A stretch of 19,785 bases of DNA from Thermoplasmata archaeon. GTDB taxonomy: Archaea > Thermoplasmatota > Thermoplasmata > Thermoplasmatales > B87-G9. Below the pieces are notes generated by a model. It was not told the origin of the DNA, did no database searches, and saw only the letters and a list, made by a program, of their open reading frames with translations. The stretch spans positions 1 to 19,785 of the forward strand of contig QMSR01000004.1 of NCBI GenBank assembly GCA_003649695.1, given 5' to 3'. Every line of letters begins with the position of its first letter. The first letter of the stretch is position 1. Positions 13,832 through 19,785 of this stretch are shown here, one piece after another. The position numbers and the translations under genes were made by a program.

Positions 13832-15194
13832 TGTCCATCGCCTCCAGCATCATCGAGATGGCCTCATCAACGTCGATCTCCGAGACCCTGCCGTCGGCGA
13901 CGAGCAACACCCTGTCGGCGAGGGACATCACCACGCGGGGGTCGTGGGTGGAGAACACAATACTTAAGCCCGATTTGGAGAGGCGCCAGAGCACGTCGGT
14001 GAGCTGCTCGACGAGGAAGAGATCCAGGCCGGTCGTGGGCTCGTCCAGGAGGAGGAGCCTCGGTCTGAAGGCGTGGGCGATGGCCAGGCTGAGCCACCTC
14101 CTCTGCCCGTGGCTGAGCCTGTACGGGCTGGAACCCGCGTCGATGCCGGTGGGGAGACCGAGCGGTTCGTGACCACCCTTTTCCCTCGCGTCCCTCACTT
14201 CATCACCGACCGAGGGCCTGACGAACAGGTAATCGGGGTGTTGCGGTACGTAAAACGCCCTCCCCGCGACGGAGATCTCCCCGGAGCACCTGTGGAACCC
14301 CCCAAGGATCTTGAGGAGGGTGGTCTTCCCGCCCCCATTTGGGCCTATGAGGGCGATCCTTTCCCCCGCTCTGATGTCCAGCTCGTCCACCCTAAGGGTG
14401 AAGCCGTCGTAGGAGAATTCACAGTCCCTCAAGAACGCCACCCTTTCTCCCGTGAAAACCCTCTCCCTCGGGCGCCCGATTAAGGTGTAGTCGACCCCGT
14501 GCTCCTCCAGGATCCTCGGATCTGCCTCTTCGACGCTCCCCGCCCAGGTCGAGGATCCCGCTTCCAGCAGGAGAATCCTGTCGAATACCCCCCGGTAGAA
14601 GCCCAATTTATGCTCGATGAGCAGGATTGTGAGGCCCTTCTCGGCCATCGTTTGAACGTACCTCTTGAGGTCTCCCACTCCCCAGGGATCGATGCTCGCT
14701 GAGGGTTCGTCCAGGATGAGGATTTCGGGCTCGTGAACCAGGGAGGCGGCGAGGGTCAACCTCCTCTTCTCCCCTCCCGACAAGGTTTCAACTTCCGCAT
14801 ATGCCTTATGTGCGAGGCCGAACCTCAAGAGGGCACCCCATGCCCTCTTCTCCGGGAGTCCGAGGTTCCTCAGGGTGAAGGCGACCTCATCCAGGACGAA
14901 GGGCATGGCCAGTTGCCTGTCGGGGTCCTGCAACACGATGCCGATCTTCCTTGGCACCTCCTTGAAGTCCCTTTTTATGGGGTCGAGGCCGGCAAGGCTC
15001 ACCTTCCCCCTGGTCCAACCACCTAGGAGGTTGTCTAGGACCCCCGTGACGGAGAGCATGAGGGTGGTTTTCCCCACCCCGCTCCTACCGACGACAGCCA
15101 GGGTCTCACCGGCCTTTGCGGACAATCGTACGTCGTGTAGTATCGCCTTCACGCCGTATCCGGCACCGGAGATCTCGGCCTCGACCCCCGACAT
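13821..15194 (-). CDS. ykoD: YkoD-like ATPase of an ECF transporter, two fused ABC domains
   Basis: A 457-residue protein made of two ABC ATPases in tandem. Domain 1: Walker A GRSGVGKTT, signature LSGGEKRR, Walker B LILDEPSASID. Domain 2: Walker A GPNGGGKTT, signature LSHGQRRW (Ser-His-Gly rather than Ser-Gly-Gly), Walker B LLLDEPTTGLD, switch His in STHD. The fused form is that of YkoD, which energises uptake of HMP/thiamine. Start is ATG 15194 (MSGVEAEISG); a longer frame reaches into the opposite-strand tRNA and is rejected. A weak TATA-like CTTATTT is centred 28 bases upstream. It is the first gene of the ykoDCE-tenA operon, and lies 41 bases from the divergent tRNA-Trp gene. Confidence 0.92.
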   Translation of the reverse strand: MSGVEAEISGAGYGVKAILHDVRLSAKAGETLAVVGRSGVGKTTLMLSVTGVLDNLLGGWTRGKVSLAGLDPIKRDFKEVPRKIGIVLQDPDRQLAMPFVLDEVAFTLRNLGLPEKRAWGALLRFGLAHKAYAEVETLSGGEKRRLTLAASLVHEPEILILDEPSASIDPWGVGDLKRYVQTMAEKGLTILLIEHKLGFYRGVFDRILLLEAGSSTWAGSVEEADPRILEEHGVDYTLIGRPRERVFTGERVAFLRDCEFSYDGFTLRVDELDIRAGERIALIGPNGGGKTTLLKILGGFHRCSGEISVAGRAFYVPQHPDYLFVRPSVGDEVRDAREKGGHEPLGLPTGIDAGSSPYRLSHGQRRWLSLAIAHAFRPRLLLLDEPTTGLDLFLVEQLTDVLWRLSKSGLSIVFSTHDPRVVMSLADRVLLVADGRVSEIDVDEAISMMLEAMDIEI

Positions 15195-15204
15195 TGGGTA
15201 ATGG

Positions 15205-15213
15205 TAATATAAG
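15205..15213 (+). promoter_or_regulatory. TATA box of tRNA-Trp
   Basis: TAATATAAG is centred 27 bases upstream of the first base of the tRNA, ideal spacing. Only 41 bases separate the tRNA from ykoD, so the divergent promoters overlap; a weak minus-strand CTTATTT at 15220-15226 is the candidate for ykoD. Confidence 0.65.
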
Positions 15214-15235
15214 TGAGGGAAATAAGGAATGCGTA

Positions 15236-15326
15236 GGGGGCGTGGGGTAGCCAGGCATCCCAGCGGGCTCCAGTTCCCCCGAGGAGGCACCCGCAGACCT
15301 GGGTTCGAATCCCAGCGCCCCCACCA
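15236..15326 (+). tRNA. trnW: tRNA-Trp (anticodon CCA) with a 15-base intron
   Basis: The acceptor arms pair 15236-15242 with 15316-15322, followed by A and an encoded CCA (15324-15326). The D stem is GGG/CCC, the T arm has CTGGG-TTCGAAT-CCCAG, and the anticodon stem is GCGGG (15263-15267) with CCCGC (15290-15294). The loop after splicing reads CUCCAGA, with anticodon CCA at 15270-15272. The intron (15274-15288) sits between positions 37 and 38. Removing it is required for the anticodon stem to form. A T-run directly after the gene would terminate transcription. Confidence 0.93.
15274..15288 (+). other. tRNA-Trp intron with bulge-helix-bulge splice site
   Basis: The intron starts at T15274, 3' of G37. 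CTCC (15268-15271) pairs with GGAG (15283-15286), a four-base-pair central helix flanked by two three-base bulges, AGT (cut after G15273) and GCA (cut after C15288), exactly the archaeal splicing endonuclease geometry. The internal side is only T15275-A15282 and C15276-G15281 closing a CCCC loop, so the intron is close to the minimum. Confidence 0.85.
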
Positions 15327-15335
15327 TTTTTATTG
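15327..15335 (+). promoter_or_regulatory. T-run: tRNA-Trp terminator and probable TATA box of the next gene
   Basis: TTTTTATTG begins one base after the tRNA's CCA. The T5 stretch fits an archaeal intrinsic terminator, and the element is centred 26 bases before GTG 15357, so it may double as that gene's TATA box. Confidence 0.45.
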
Positions 15336-15356
15336 GATTCCCCAAATGGATGAATA

Positions 15357-16238
15357 GTGTCGCTGAAGCTGGTGGCCCTTGCCATAGTCGGCCTTTTGGC
15401 CCTTTACGGCATCTATACGTATGTATCCATTAGGGGCGTTCTAGAAGGAGGTATAGAGGAGGCCGTGGAGCTCAAGGACGTCGATTGCGTTGGATATGAG
15501 TTTTCGTTAAAGTATATACTTCTCAACTTAGACCTGAAGGTTGAATACAAACCTTCCTTCTCGGTAACCCTGAAGAGCCTGGATGTGGACATCTTCGTCG
15601 AGGGGGTACACGTAGGTTGGGCAAACCTGACCAAGGAAGTTCGCCTGAGCAGGGGCGTGGTTCAGCTCCCCATGAATGTGACTTTCCGGGTCGCCAGTAT
15701 CCCCTATTTGCTCTTCGAACTGGTGAACTCCTCTTTCAAGCCCCAAGTTCGAGTGCTCGGCGGCGCCATCATGTATCACTCAATTGTCGGGGATCTGTAC
15801 GTGGACGTGAATTACACAAAGAACCTGGACCTCACACACCTGGAAGTCGTGGACCTTTCTCGGTCTCCCCCCTCCCTAGATAATGTGACAATTGACAAGA
15901 TAGTGGTGACCGATTTCTCCGTCAGCGGGTCTGACCTGGTAATGGACGCAGATCTGTATTACAGGGGGGCCGAGGAGTTCTACGGTGAAGTAGAAGCACG
16001 GCTCGGCCCCATGGGGCTTGCTGAATTGGAGATCGAAAACCGCTCGGGCAGGGCCGTGATTGGAGCACATGTCCTCGTTTCGGCCCTCTTGGACCTCCTC
16101 GACGATGGCAGAATAACCGTACATCTTACCGGCGCACTCGTTGTCGACGGAGACGCACGGCATATCGACGAGGACTGGGTGTACGCTCCCGGGGAAGGGT
16201 GGCTTTGCGAGATCGTCGAAAGTCTTTCTCCCTCATGA
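15357..16238 (+). CDS. Membrane-anchored protein with LEA14-like (LEA_2) beta domains
   Basis: A 293-residue protein with one N-terminal membrane anchor (about 4-24) and an otherwise hydrophilic, beta-rich body containing several N-x-S/T sequons, so it is predicted to face outward. The segment LKSLDVDIFVEGVHVGWANLT followed by VRLSRGVVQLPMNVTFRV has the strand pattern of LEA14/water-stress domains, and a second similar stretch (IDKIVVTDFSVSGSDLVMDADLYY) starts near residue 180. The family's cellular role in archaea is not known. Start is GTG 15357, with a T-rich TATA-like element 26 bases upstream. Its codon use is less AGG/CTC-biased than the neighbouring operons. The last six bases overlap the convergent amidohydrolase gene. 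Confidence 0.72.
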   Translation: MSLKLVALAIVGLLALYGIYTYVSIRGVLEGGIEEAVELKDVDCVGYEFSLKYILLNLDLKVEYKPSFSVTLKSLDVDIFVEGVHVGWANLTKEVRLSRGVVQLPMNVTFRVASIPYLLFELVNSSFKPQVRVLGGAIMYHSIVGDLYVDVNYTKNLDLTHLEVVDLSRSPPSLDNVTIDKIVVTDFSVSGSDLVMDADLYYRGAEEFYGEVEARLGPMGLAELEIENRSGRAVIGAHVLVSALLDLLDDGRITVHLTGALVVDGDARHIDEDWVYAPGEGWLCEIVESLSPS

Positions 16239-17369
16239 TGGCAGAAGCTCGTCAATCCGGAGGCTCCGAACGCCGGTTGACTCCACGATCGATATGTAAT
16301 TCGTCTTGGGTTCTGTCCCTACCAGCCCTCTCAAGTAGCCCTCCAGGCTCATGGGATCCCTGAACCACTCGGGAGCCCGCAAACCGGTCGCCAGCCGCAG
16401 CATTCTGATGGGGTGAGGATTACCTATAGGGAAGTCGCTGCCTATGAGGACTTTCACACCATGTTTTTCCAGACTCCCGAACCTGAAGGCTAGGGAGATG
16501 CGTTCTCCGAGCACCCTGGGGGCGATCTCCTCGTCCAACTCGAGGAAACTCGGCTGAATGCATACAGTAATCCCCCTTTCGGAGATCTCCTTTATTTGGT
16601 CTTCCCTAAGGACAATAGCATGTTCGATCCTGAACCTGCTGGAACAGCTCTTGAGGAGGATATCGACGGCACCGTCCCCCATCGCGTGGGCCGCCACGTT
16701 CACGCCGTCCCTGAAGGGACACTCGCCGTGGGCGATGGGGCCCAGCAGGATATCACCACCCTCTAGGGTACCGTCCACGAAGACCTTCACACCGTCGCAG
16801 CCGGGGATGGGGCAGTACCTCTTCAGCTCGATGGGGCTTCGCCTGGGCAGCAGATCTGGCAAGGTGTACATGTCCGTAACGCTGATGTAGCCCAAGGATG
16901 CGTATTCTTCCAGAACCCTGTTGAGATTTTTGTAGAAGCGCTCCATGCCCATCCAATCCAGGATTGTGCCGAACCATCCCAGATACCCGCGGGGCTCTAG
17001 GTCAGGGGACGCGTAGACCCTGTGGAGGCTTCGGGAGAACACGATCCAGGAATCCCGGAGCTTCATTCTCGGACGCCCCGGTAGACCGTAGTTCACTCCC
17101 ACCTTCAGCTCCTGTCTCTGAGACTCCAGGAGTTTCTCGACACATTTGAAATCCTTACAGATTGAGAGGTCCACCGCTTCGGCTAAGAGGGCGGCCAGGG
17201 TGGGATGACCGTGGTGATCCTGGATTCCGAAGGTGACGATGCCCTTGAACTCCAGAACCTTCCCCCTCGGCAGATCCACCACTCCTGCGAAGTCGTCGTC
17301 GTAGAGGAAATAGCCGCTCCTGATCCCGAGCTCTGGGTCGAGGACCAGGGGGCCGACGGAAAGGGGCAT
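16233..17369 (-). CDS. YtcJ-like metal-dependent amidohydrolase (Amidohydro_3), short form
   Basis: A 378-residue member of the YtcJ/amidohydrolase-3 family, whose members hydrolyse amide or ester-type bonds with metal ions. Metal-site motifs: DHHGH (His53, His55) for the usual DSHxH, VKVFVDGTLEGGD with the candidate bridging Lys, AAHAMGDGAVDILL, RIEHAIVL, and GSDFPIGNPHP with the catalytic Asp. Typical YtcJ proteins are about 520-550 residues; here the N-terminal beta-sandwich and the region after the first metal site are shortened. Start is ATG 17369, with a CTTTATC TATA-like element about 29 bases upstream; a TTG at 17381 is less likely. Substrate unknown. It diverges from the small Cys-pair protein. 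Confidence 0.82.
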   Translation of the reverse strand: MPLSVGPLVLDPELGIRSGYFLYDDDFAGVVDLPRGKVLEFKGIVTFGIQDHHGHPTLAALLAEAVDLSICKDFKCVEKLLESQRQELKVGVNYGLPGRPRMKLRDSWIVFSRSLHRVYASPDLEPRGYLGWFGTILDWMGMERFYKNLNRVLEEYASLGYISVTDMYTLPDLLPRRSPIELKRYCPIPGCDGVKVFVDGTLEGGDILLGPIAHGECPFRDGVNVAAHAMGDGAVDILLKSCSSRFRIEHAIVLREDQIKEISERGITVCIQPSFLELDEEIAPRVLGERISLAFRFGSLEKHGVKVLIGSDFPIGNPHPIRMLRLATGLRAPEWFRDPMSLEGYLRGLVGTEPKTNYISIVESTGVRSLRIDELLPS

Positions 17370-17392
17370 AACTGTAACCAAAATTCAGGATC

Positions 17393-17608
17393 GTGATAAA
17401 GAGGGTATATTGCGCACTTTGCGGCAGACTCCTCTTCAAGTATGAGAAGATAGGTAAAGGGAAATTGCACCACCTCTGGAGAGGTAGGATCCTGGAAGAC
17501 CACTCAGTAAGGGAGGGCAGGGTGGTATTATGCCCCTGTGGAAACGAGATAGGGATGGATTTGGGCATGAGAATTGAATTGAGGAAGAAAGCCGTCAGAA
17601 TAGAGTAA
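17393..17608 (+). CDS. Small protein with two Cys pairs (probable zinc ribbon), unknown function
   Basis: A 71-residue basic protein. It has CALCG (Cys7, Cys10) and CPCGN (Cys47, Cys49), spaced as in a compact zinc ribbon, with His26-His27 between. The second pair is C-x-C rather than C-x2-C. It starts at GTG 17393 and its end overlaps the convergent fucose-isomerase-like gene by 14 bases. I do not recognise a named family. Nucleic-acid binding or a metal-storage role are both possible. Confidence 0.65.
   Translation: MIKRVYCALCGRLLFKYEKIGKGKLHHLWRGRILEDHSVREGRVVLCPCGNEIGMDLGMRIELRKKAVRIE
17394..17402 (-). promoter_or_regulatory. TATA-like box of the amidohydrolase gene
   Basis: CTTTATC on the minus strand is centred about 29 bases before ATG 17369. 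It lies inside the first codons of the divergent small gene. Confidence 0.4.
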
Positions 17609-18638
17609 ACAGCTCTACCTCGTATCCGAGCTCTTTTAGCCCGGAGGACAGTCTTAGCGGGTCTCCCCTGAAGAGCACATGGTGGTTCCCTCTGGGTCGG
17701 AAGCCCTTGGGAATCTTCAGGAGGAACTGGTTTCTGCAGCTGTAGTCCTTTTCCAACCTATCGAGGACCTCAACCTCGGCTATGCGAAACCTATCTCCCA
17801 CGAAGGCTGCCAGTACCCCCTTCCCCCTGAATCCCTCTACCACGGGGGAAACTGGCAGACCGGTCTCAAAGTGGTTTCTATAGTCTACAATTCCCCAGTC
17901 CGAAGGGGCCGTGCAGTGGGAGAGGATCAGTTTCCCTTCGGCTAAATGGGAAATGTTCCCCATCATGCCTGACACACCCAAAATCCTCCTTCCCAGTATC
18001 AAGGTGAGGAGGGCCCTAAGATCGCCCTCACAGGCCGCCGGGACGCCCCTACCGTTGAGGAGGGATAAGGTCAGGCACGGGACGAAACCCCACTTGATGG
18101 CGAACTTGAAGCAATTGAAGGCGATTCCGTCAATTCCGTGCTCTCTAACAAGCTTAAGGATTCTGTGGTAAAGTCGCTCGGCCATCTCCTTCGGTGAGCC
18201 CCCGCCCGGGTCGGGGACTGGGATCTCCACGTGTGGCGGCTGTGGGTCCAAGATCCAGTCGGCCACGCCTCCCATTGTGGCCATTCTGATAGGCTCCATA
18301 CCCTGAGCCCCGCGGAAATCGCTAGCCCTCTCAATGGATACCGGAAAGCCGAGGCGCCGCAGGTGTTCCTCAACAGCCAGGGCCGCCGGAAGGGAGTTCC
18401 AGCCATCCCTCCACAAGACCACGACCCTGGTCAGGAAGTCAAACCACCCAACCAGCATGCGCTCCGTCCCCCCCGTTGCGGGATATAGGAGGATGAGATC
18501 GGAAACACCGGGGGGCTTGTTAATGTGCACTTCAAAATTTCCCAGGTTTTCTAATTCTTTCAGTGCATCATCAATAACGCTTCGCGGTGAAAGGTGAGAA
18601 GCAACGACGTAAATCTTGACAACCATCCCACTGAACAC
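17595..18638 (-). CDS. L-fucose isomerase-like protein (FucI/AraA C-terminal fold)
   Basis: A 347-residue protein. The C-terminal half matches the archaeal L-fucose-isomerase-like family: GVPAACEGDLRALLTLIL with the family Glu, GNISH, KLILSHCTAPSD, YRNHFETGLPVSPVVEG and GVLAAFVGDRFRI. The N-terminal half looks like the alpha/beta domain of these proteins (KIYVVASHLSPRS, DLILLYPATGG, VVVLWRDGWNS). It is shorter than FucI (about 590) and its sugar substrate is unknown; no sugar genes surround it. GTG 18638 fits the TATA-like box about 28 bases upstream; ATG 18626 is an alternative with a 12-base leader. It diverges from the Csa3-like regulator across an A/T-rich 54-base gap. Confidence 0.72.
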   Translation of the reverse strand: MFSGMVVKIYVVASHLSPRSVIDDALKELENLGNFEVHINKPPGVSDLILLYPATGGTERMLVGWFDFLTRVVVLWRDGWNSLPAALAVEEHLRRLGFPVSIERASDFRGAQGMEPIRMATMGGVADWILDPQPPHVEIPVPDPGGGSPKEMAERLYHRILKLVREHGIDGIAFNCFKFAIKWGFVPCLTLSLLNGRGVPAACEGDLRALLTLILGRRILGVSGMMGNISHLAEGKLILSHCTAPSDWGIVDYRNHFETGLPVSPVVEGFRGKGVLAAFVGDRFRIAEVEVLDRLEKDYSCRNQFLLKIPKGFRPRGNHHVLFRGDPLRLSSGLKELGYEVELFTLF

Positions 18639-18657
18639 CCATCTTCAATGAAGTAAG

Positions 18658-18676
18658 TTAAAATTTTTAAATAATA
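18658..18676. promoter_or_regulatory. A/T-rich bidirectional promoter between fucose-isomerase-like and Csa3-like genes
   Basis: TTAAAATTTTTAAATAATA lies 17 bases before ATG 18693 and 20 bases before GTG 18638. TTTTTAAAT read on the plus strand and TTTAAAAATT on the minus strand give TATA boxes at suitable spacing for both genes, sharing the same bases. No clear palindromic operator is visible. Confidence 0.5.
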
Positions 18677-18692
18677 AGAGAGTTTATGATTC

Positions 18693-19358
18693 ATGAAAAA
18701 GCTTATAGTTCTGACTATTGGATTTGACGAAAAATATGGATTAAAGGCTCTGCTGAGAAAAGGAATAACCATCGAGGACAAAGTCTTGGTACTGGTGCAC
18801 GAGAATCCCGGTTCTGGGGTCAAGGCTTCCATTGACGAACTCAAGGAGGTCCTGTCGAAGGCGCTGGGGAACGAGGTGACCATGGACGTGGTTGAGGTTC
18901 CCATTTGGGACTTCTTCAAGGCCTCGATGGTCATCACGGAGGCCATCAAGGAGAGGCTGGAGGAGGGGGCCAAGGTCAGGGCGGCCCTGAGCAGCGGTTC
19001 CAGGGCCCTCATACTTGAGACCATCTTCTCCCTCATCATGCTCGGCGACGCCGTTGAGGAGATGGAGGCCGACACCGAGGACGGTAGGGCAGTGATCATC
19101 TTCCCGAAGGGGGTCCTCAGGCCACCGCAGGTCGACGAGACGGACATAGAGATCCTCAGCTTCCTCTTCGAGGGTGACAAGGACACGAACGAGCTTCAGA
19201 GGCTAATGTCCGCCAAGAGACCCTTCCCCAAGAGCACCCTCTTCAAGAGACTAATCATACTCCGGGACAAAGGTCTCGTGGAGATCAAGAAGAGGGGCAA
19301 GCCATCAATCTGGACCATTACGGATGTCGGTAGGATATATTACAGGGCATTAAGCTGA
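18693..19358 (+). CDS. csa3: Csa3-like CARF-domain transcription regulator with winged helix
   Basis: Csa3 proteins sense cyclic oligoadenylates or other ligands through a CARF domain and regulate CRISPR and related genes by a winged-helix DNA-binding domain. The 221 residues have an N-terminal Rossmann-like half (MKKLIVLTIGFDEKYG, DKVLVLVHEN) with the conserved ligand-loop-like segment AALSSGSRALILE (99-111), and a C-terminal winged helix from about 147: TDIEILSFLFEGDKDTNELQ, STLFKRLIILRDKGLVEI and SIWTITDVGR. No cas gene or CRISPR array is present in the window, so it may be a stand-alone regulator. Its ATG follows a TATA-like element shared with the divergent gene. The best naming is Csa3-like, not certain. 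Confidence 0.8.
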   Translation: MKKLIVLTIGFDEKYGLKALLRKGITIEDKVLVLVHENPGSGVKASIDELKEVLSKALGNEVTMDVVEVPIWDFFKASMVITEAIKERLEEGAKVRAALSSGSRALILETIFSLIMLGDAVEEMEADTEDGRAVIIFPKGVLRPPQVDETDIEILSFLFEGDKDTNELQRLMSAKRPFPKSTLFKRLIILRDKGLVEIKKRGKPSIWTITDVGRIYYRALS

Positions 19359-19416
19359 TAACTTGGTGAACATTACACGAAAGATTGATATTAGGGTATC
19401 GGCATAATACACCGAC

Positions 19417-19785
19417 ATGGAGAAACTAATCCTCTCCTATTTTTTGGTTTTCGCATTAGCCCTACTTATGATCACCATTGTGGTGGGTACGGATCTCGCT
19501 AACTGGCTCATTGCCCCCCTATCCCTGGTCGTTGCCTCTGCCTCGTGGGCCATGATCAAGGGATTGGCGGCCGTGAAGGGGCCCCTTCCCACGCAGGTCG
19601 CCCGGGTTAGGGCTATAAGGAGTTCGATGGCCGCGTTAGAGGCCATGGTGTTCGCGTCCCTGGCGTCCGCCTTCCCGGCCCTCGTTCACTCCATCATGAA
19701 GTACAAGGAGATCGCGTTCAATCGGGCCTTAAACACCTACGGTATCTCCAATGTCACAGCCGATGCCTACCTCCTCGCGATGGCA
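19417..19785 (+). CDS. Multi-pass membrane protein, N-terminal 123 residues only (runs off the right edge)
   Basis: An ATG-started frame begins at 19417 and remains open to the window end. It has three hydrophobic segments, roughly residues 4-24 (LILSYFLVFALALL), 29-48 (ANWLIAPLSLVVASAS) and 70-97 (SSMAALEAMVFASLASA), each separated by short polar loops. It follows the Csa3-like gene by 58 bases on the same strand. I do not recognise a family, and with the C-terminus missing none should be assigned. The adjacency to a CARF regulator makes it a candidate target gene. Confidence 0.65.
   Translation, partial: MEKLILSYFLVFALALLMITIVVGTDLANWLIAPLSLVVASASWAMIKGLAAVKGPLPTQVARVRAIRSSMAALEAMVFASLASAFPALVHSIMKYKEIAFNRALNTYGISNVTADAYLLAMA

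Noticed and set aside
15195..15235. TPP riboswitch upstream of the thiamine-precursor operon
   Set aside because: Only 41 bases are available before the tRNA, too short for the element, and no matching conserved segments are seen.
15195..15290. Upstream extension of ykoD through the tRNA gene
   Set aside because: The extra residues come from the complement of tRNA-Trp; ATG 15194 gives a normal ABC start.
15263..15290. Intron-less folding of the tRNA, with CGGG pairing to the C-run at 15276
   Set aside because: It leaves about 14 unpaired bases before the T arm and no canonical seven-base anticodon loop, whereas the BHB solution gives perfect stems.
19359..19416. CRISPR repeat next to the Csa3-like gene (a stretch with ACGAAAGATTG)
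   Set aside because: It occurs once only with no repeat or spacer pattern in the visible 58 bases.

Overview
The window reads as a compact chromosomal segment of an archaeon, probably a thermophilic member of the TACK group; the lineage is inferred, not proven. The archaeal signs are a tRNA-Trp interrupted by a bulge-helix-bulge intron, a B-family DNA polymerase of the PolB2 type beside a degenerate RadA, a Csa3-type CARF regulator, an ADP-forming acyl-CoA synthetase, many GTG/TTG starts with a TATA-like box about 25-30 bases upstream (leaderless style), and heavy use of AGG for Arg. Genes are tightly packed, mostly overlapping or separated by fewer than 90 bases. No insertion sequence, CRISPR array or rRNA is visible.

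Left part (1-2.2 kb): a partial unknown gene, then a convergent pair for 7-deazaguanine tRNA modification, queH and a queF-family gene, then a three-gene operon of small membrane or secreted proteins. 2.1-4.9 kb: a three-gene minus-strand operon encoding a Walker-A-less RadA paralog, a small helical protein and PolB2. This matches the archaeal PolB2/Dpo2 DNA-damage-tolerance cassette, an analogue of bacterial mutasomes, and is the most interesting system here.

5.0-7.0 kb (plus): ADP-forming acyl-CoA synthetase alpha subunit and a MobA-like molybdenum-cofactor nucleotidyltransferase. 7.0-10.8 kb (minus): a Cys-type molybdopterin formate dehydrogenase fused by operon logic to sulfhydrogenase-type beta (Fe-S) and gamma (FAD/NAD(P), 2Fe-2S) subunits, suggesting formate oxidation coupled to NAD(P). 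10.8-11.95 kb: a small membrane exporter-like protein diverging from an endonuclease III.

11.95-15.2 kb (minus): ykoD-ykoC-ykoE-tenA, an ECF-type transporter for a thiamine precursor with its thiaminase-II-like salvage enzyme, diverging from tRNA-Trp(CCA). 15.3-19.8 kb: a membrane-anchored LEA14-like protein, a short YtcJ-like amidohydrolase, a small Cys-pair protein, a fucose-isomerase-like protein, a Csa3-like CARF/winged-helix regulator and a partial membrane protein. Overall the gene set points to an anaerobic, formate- and acyl-CoA-using archaeon with a damage-tolerance polymerase and thiamine salvage.
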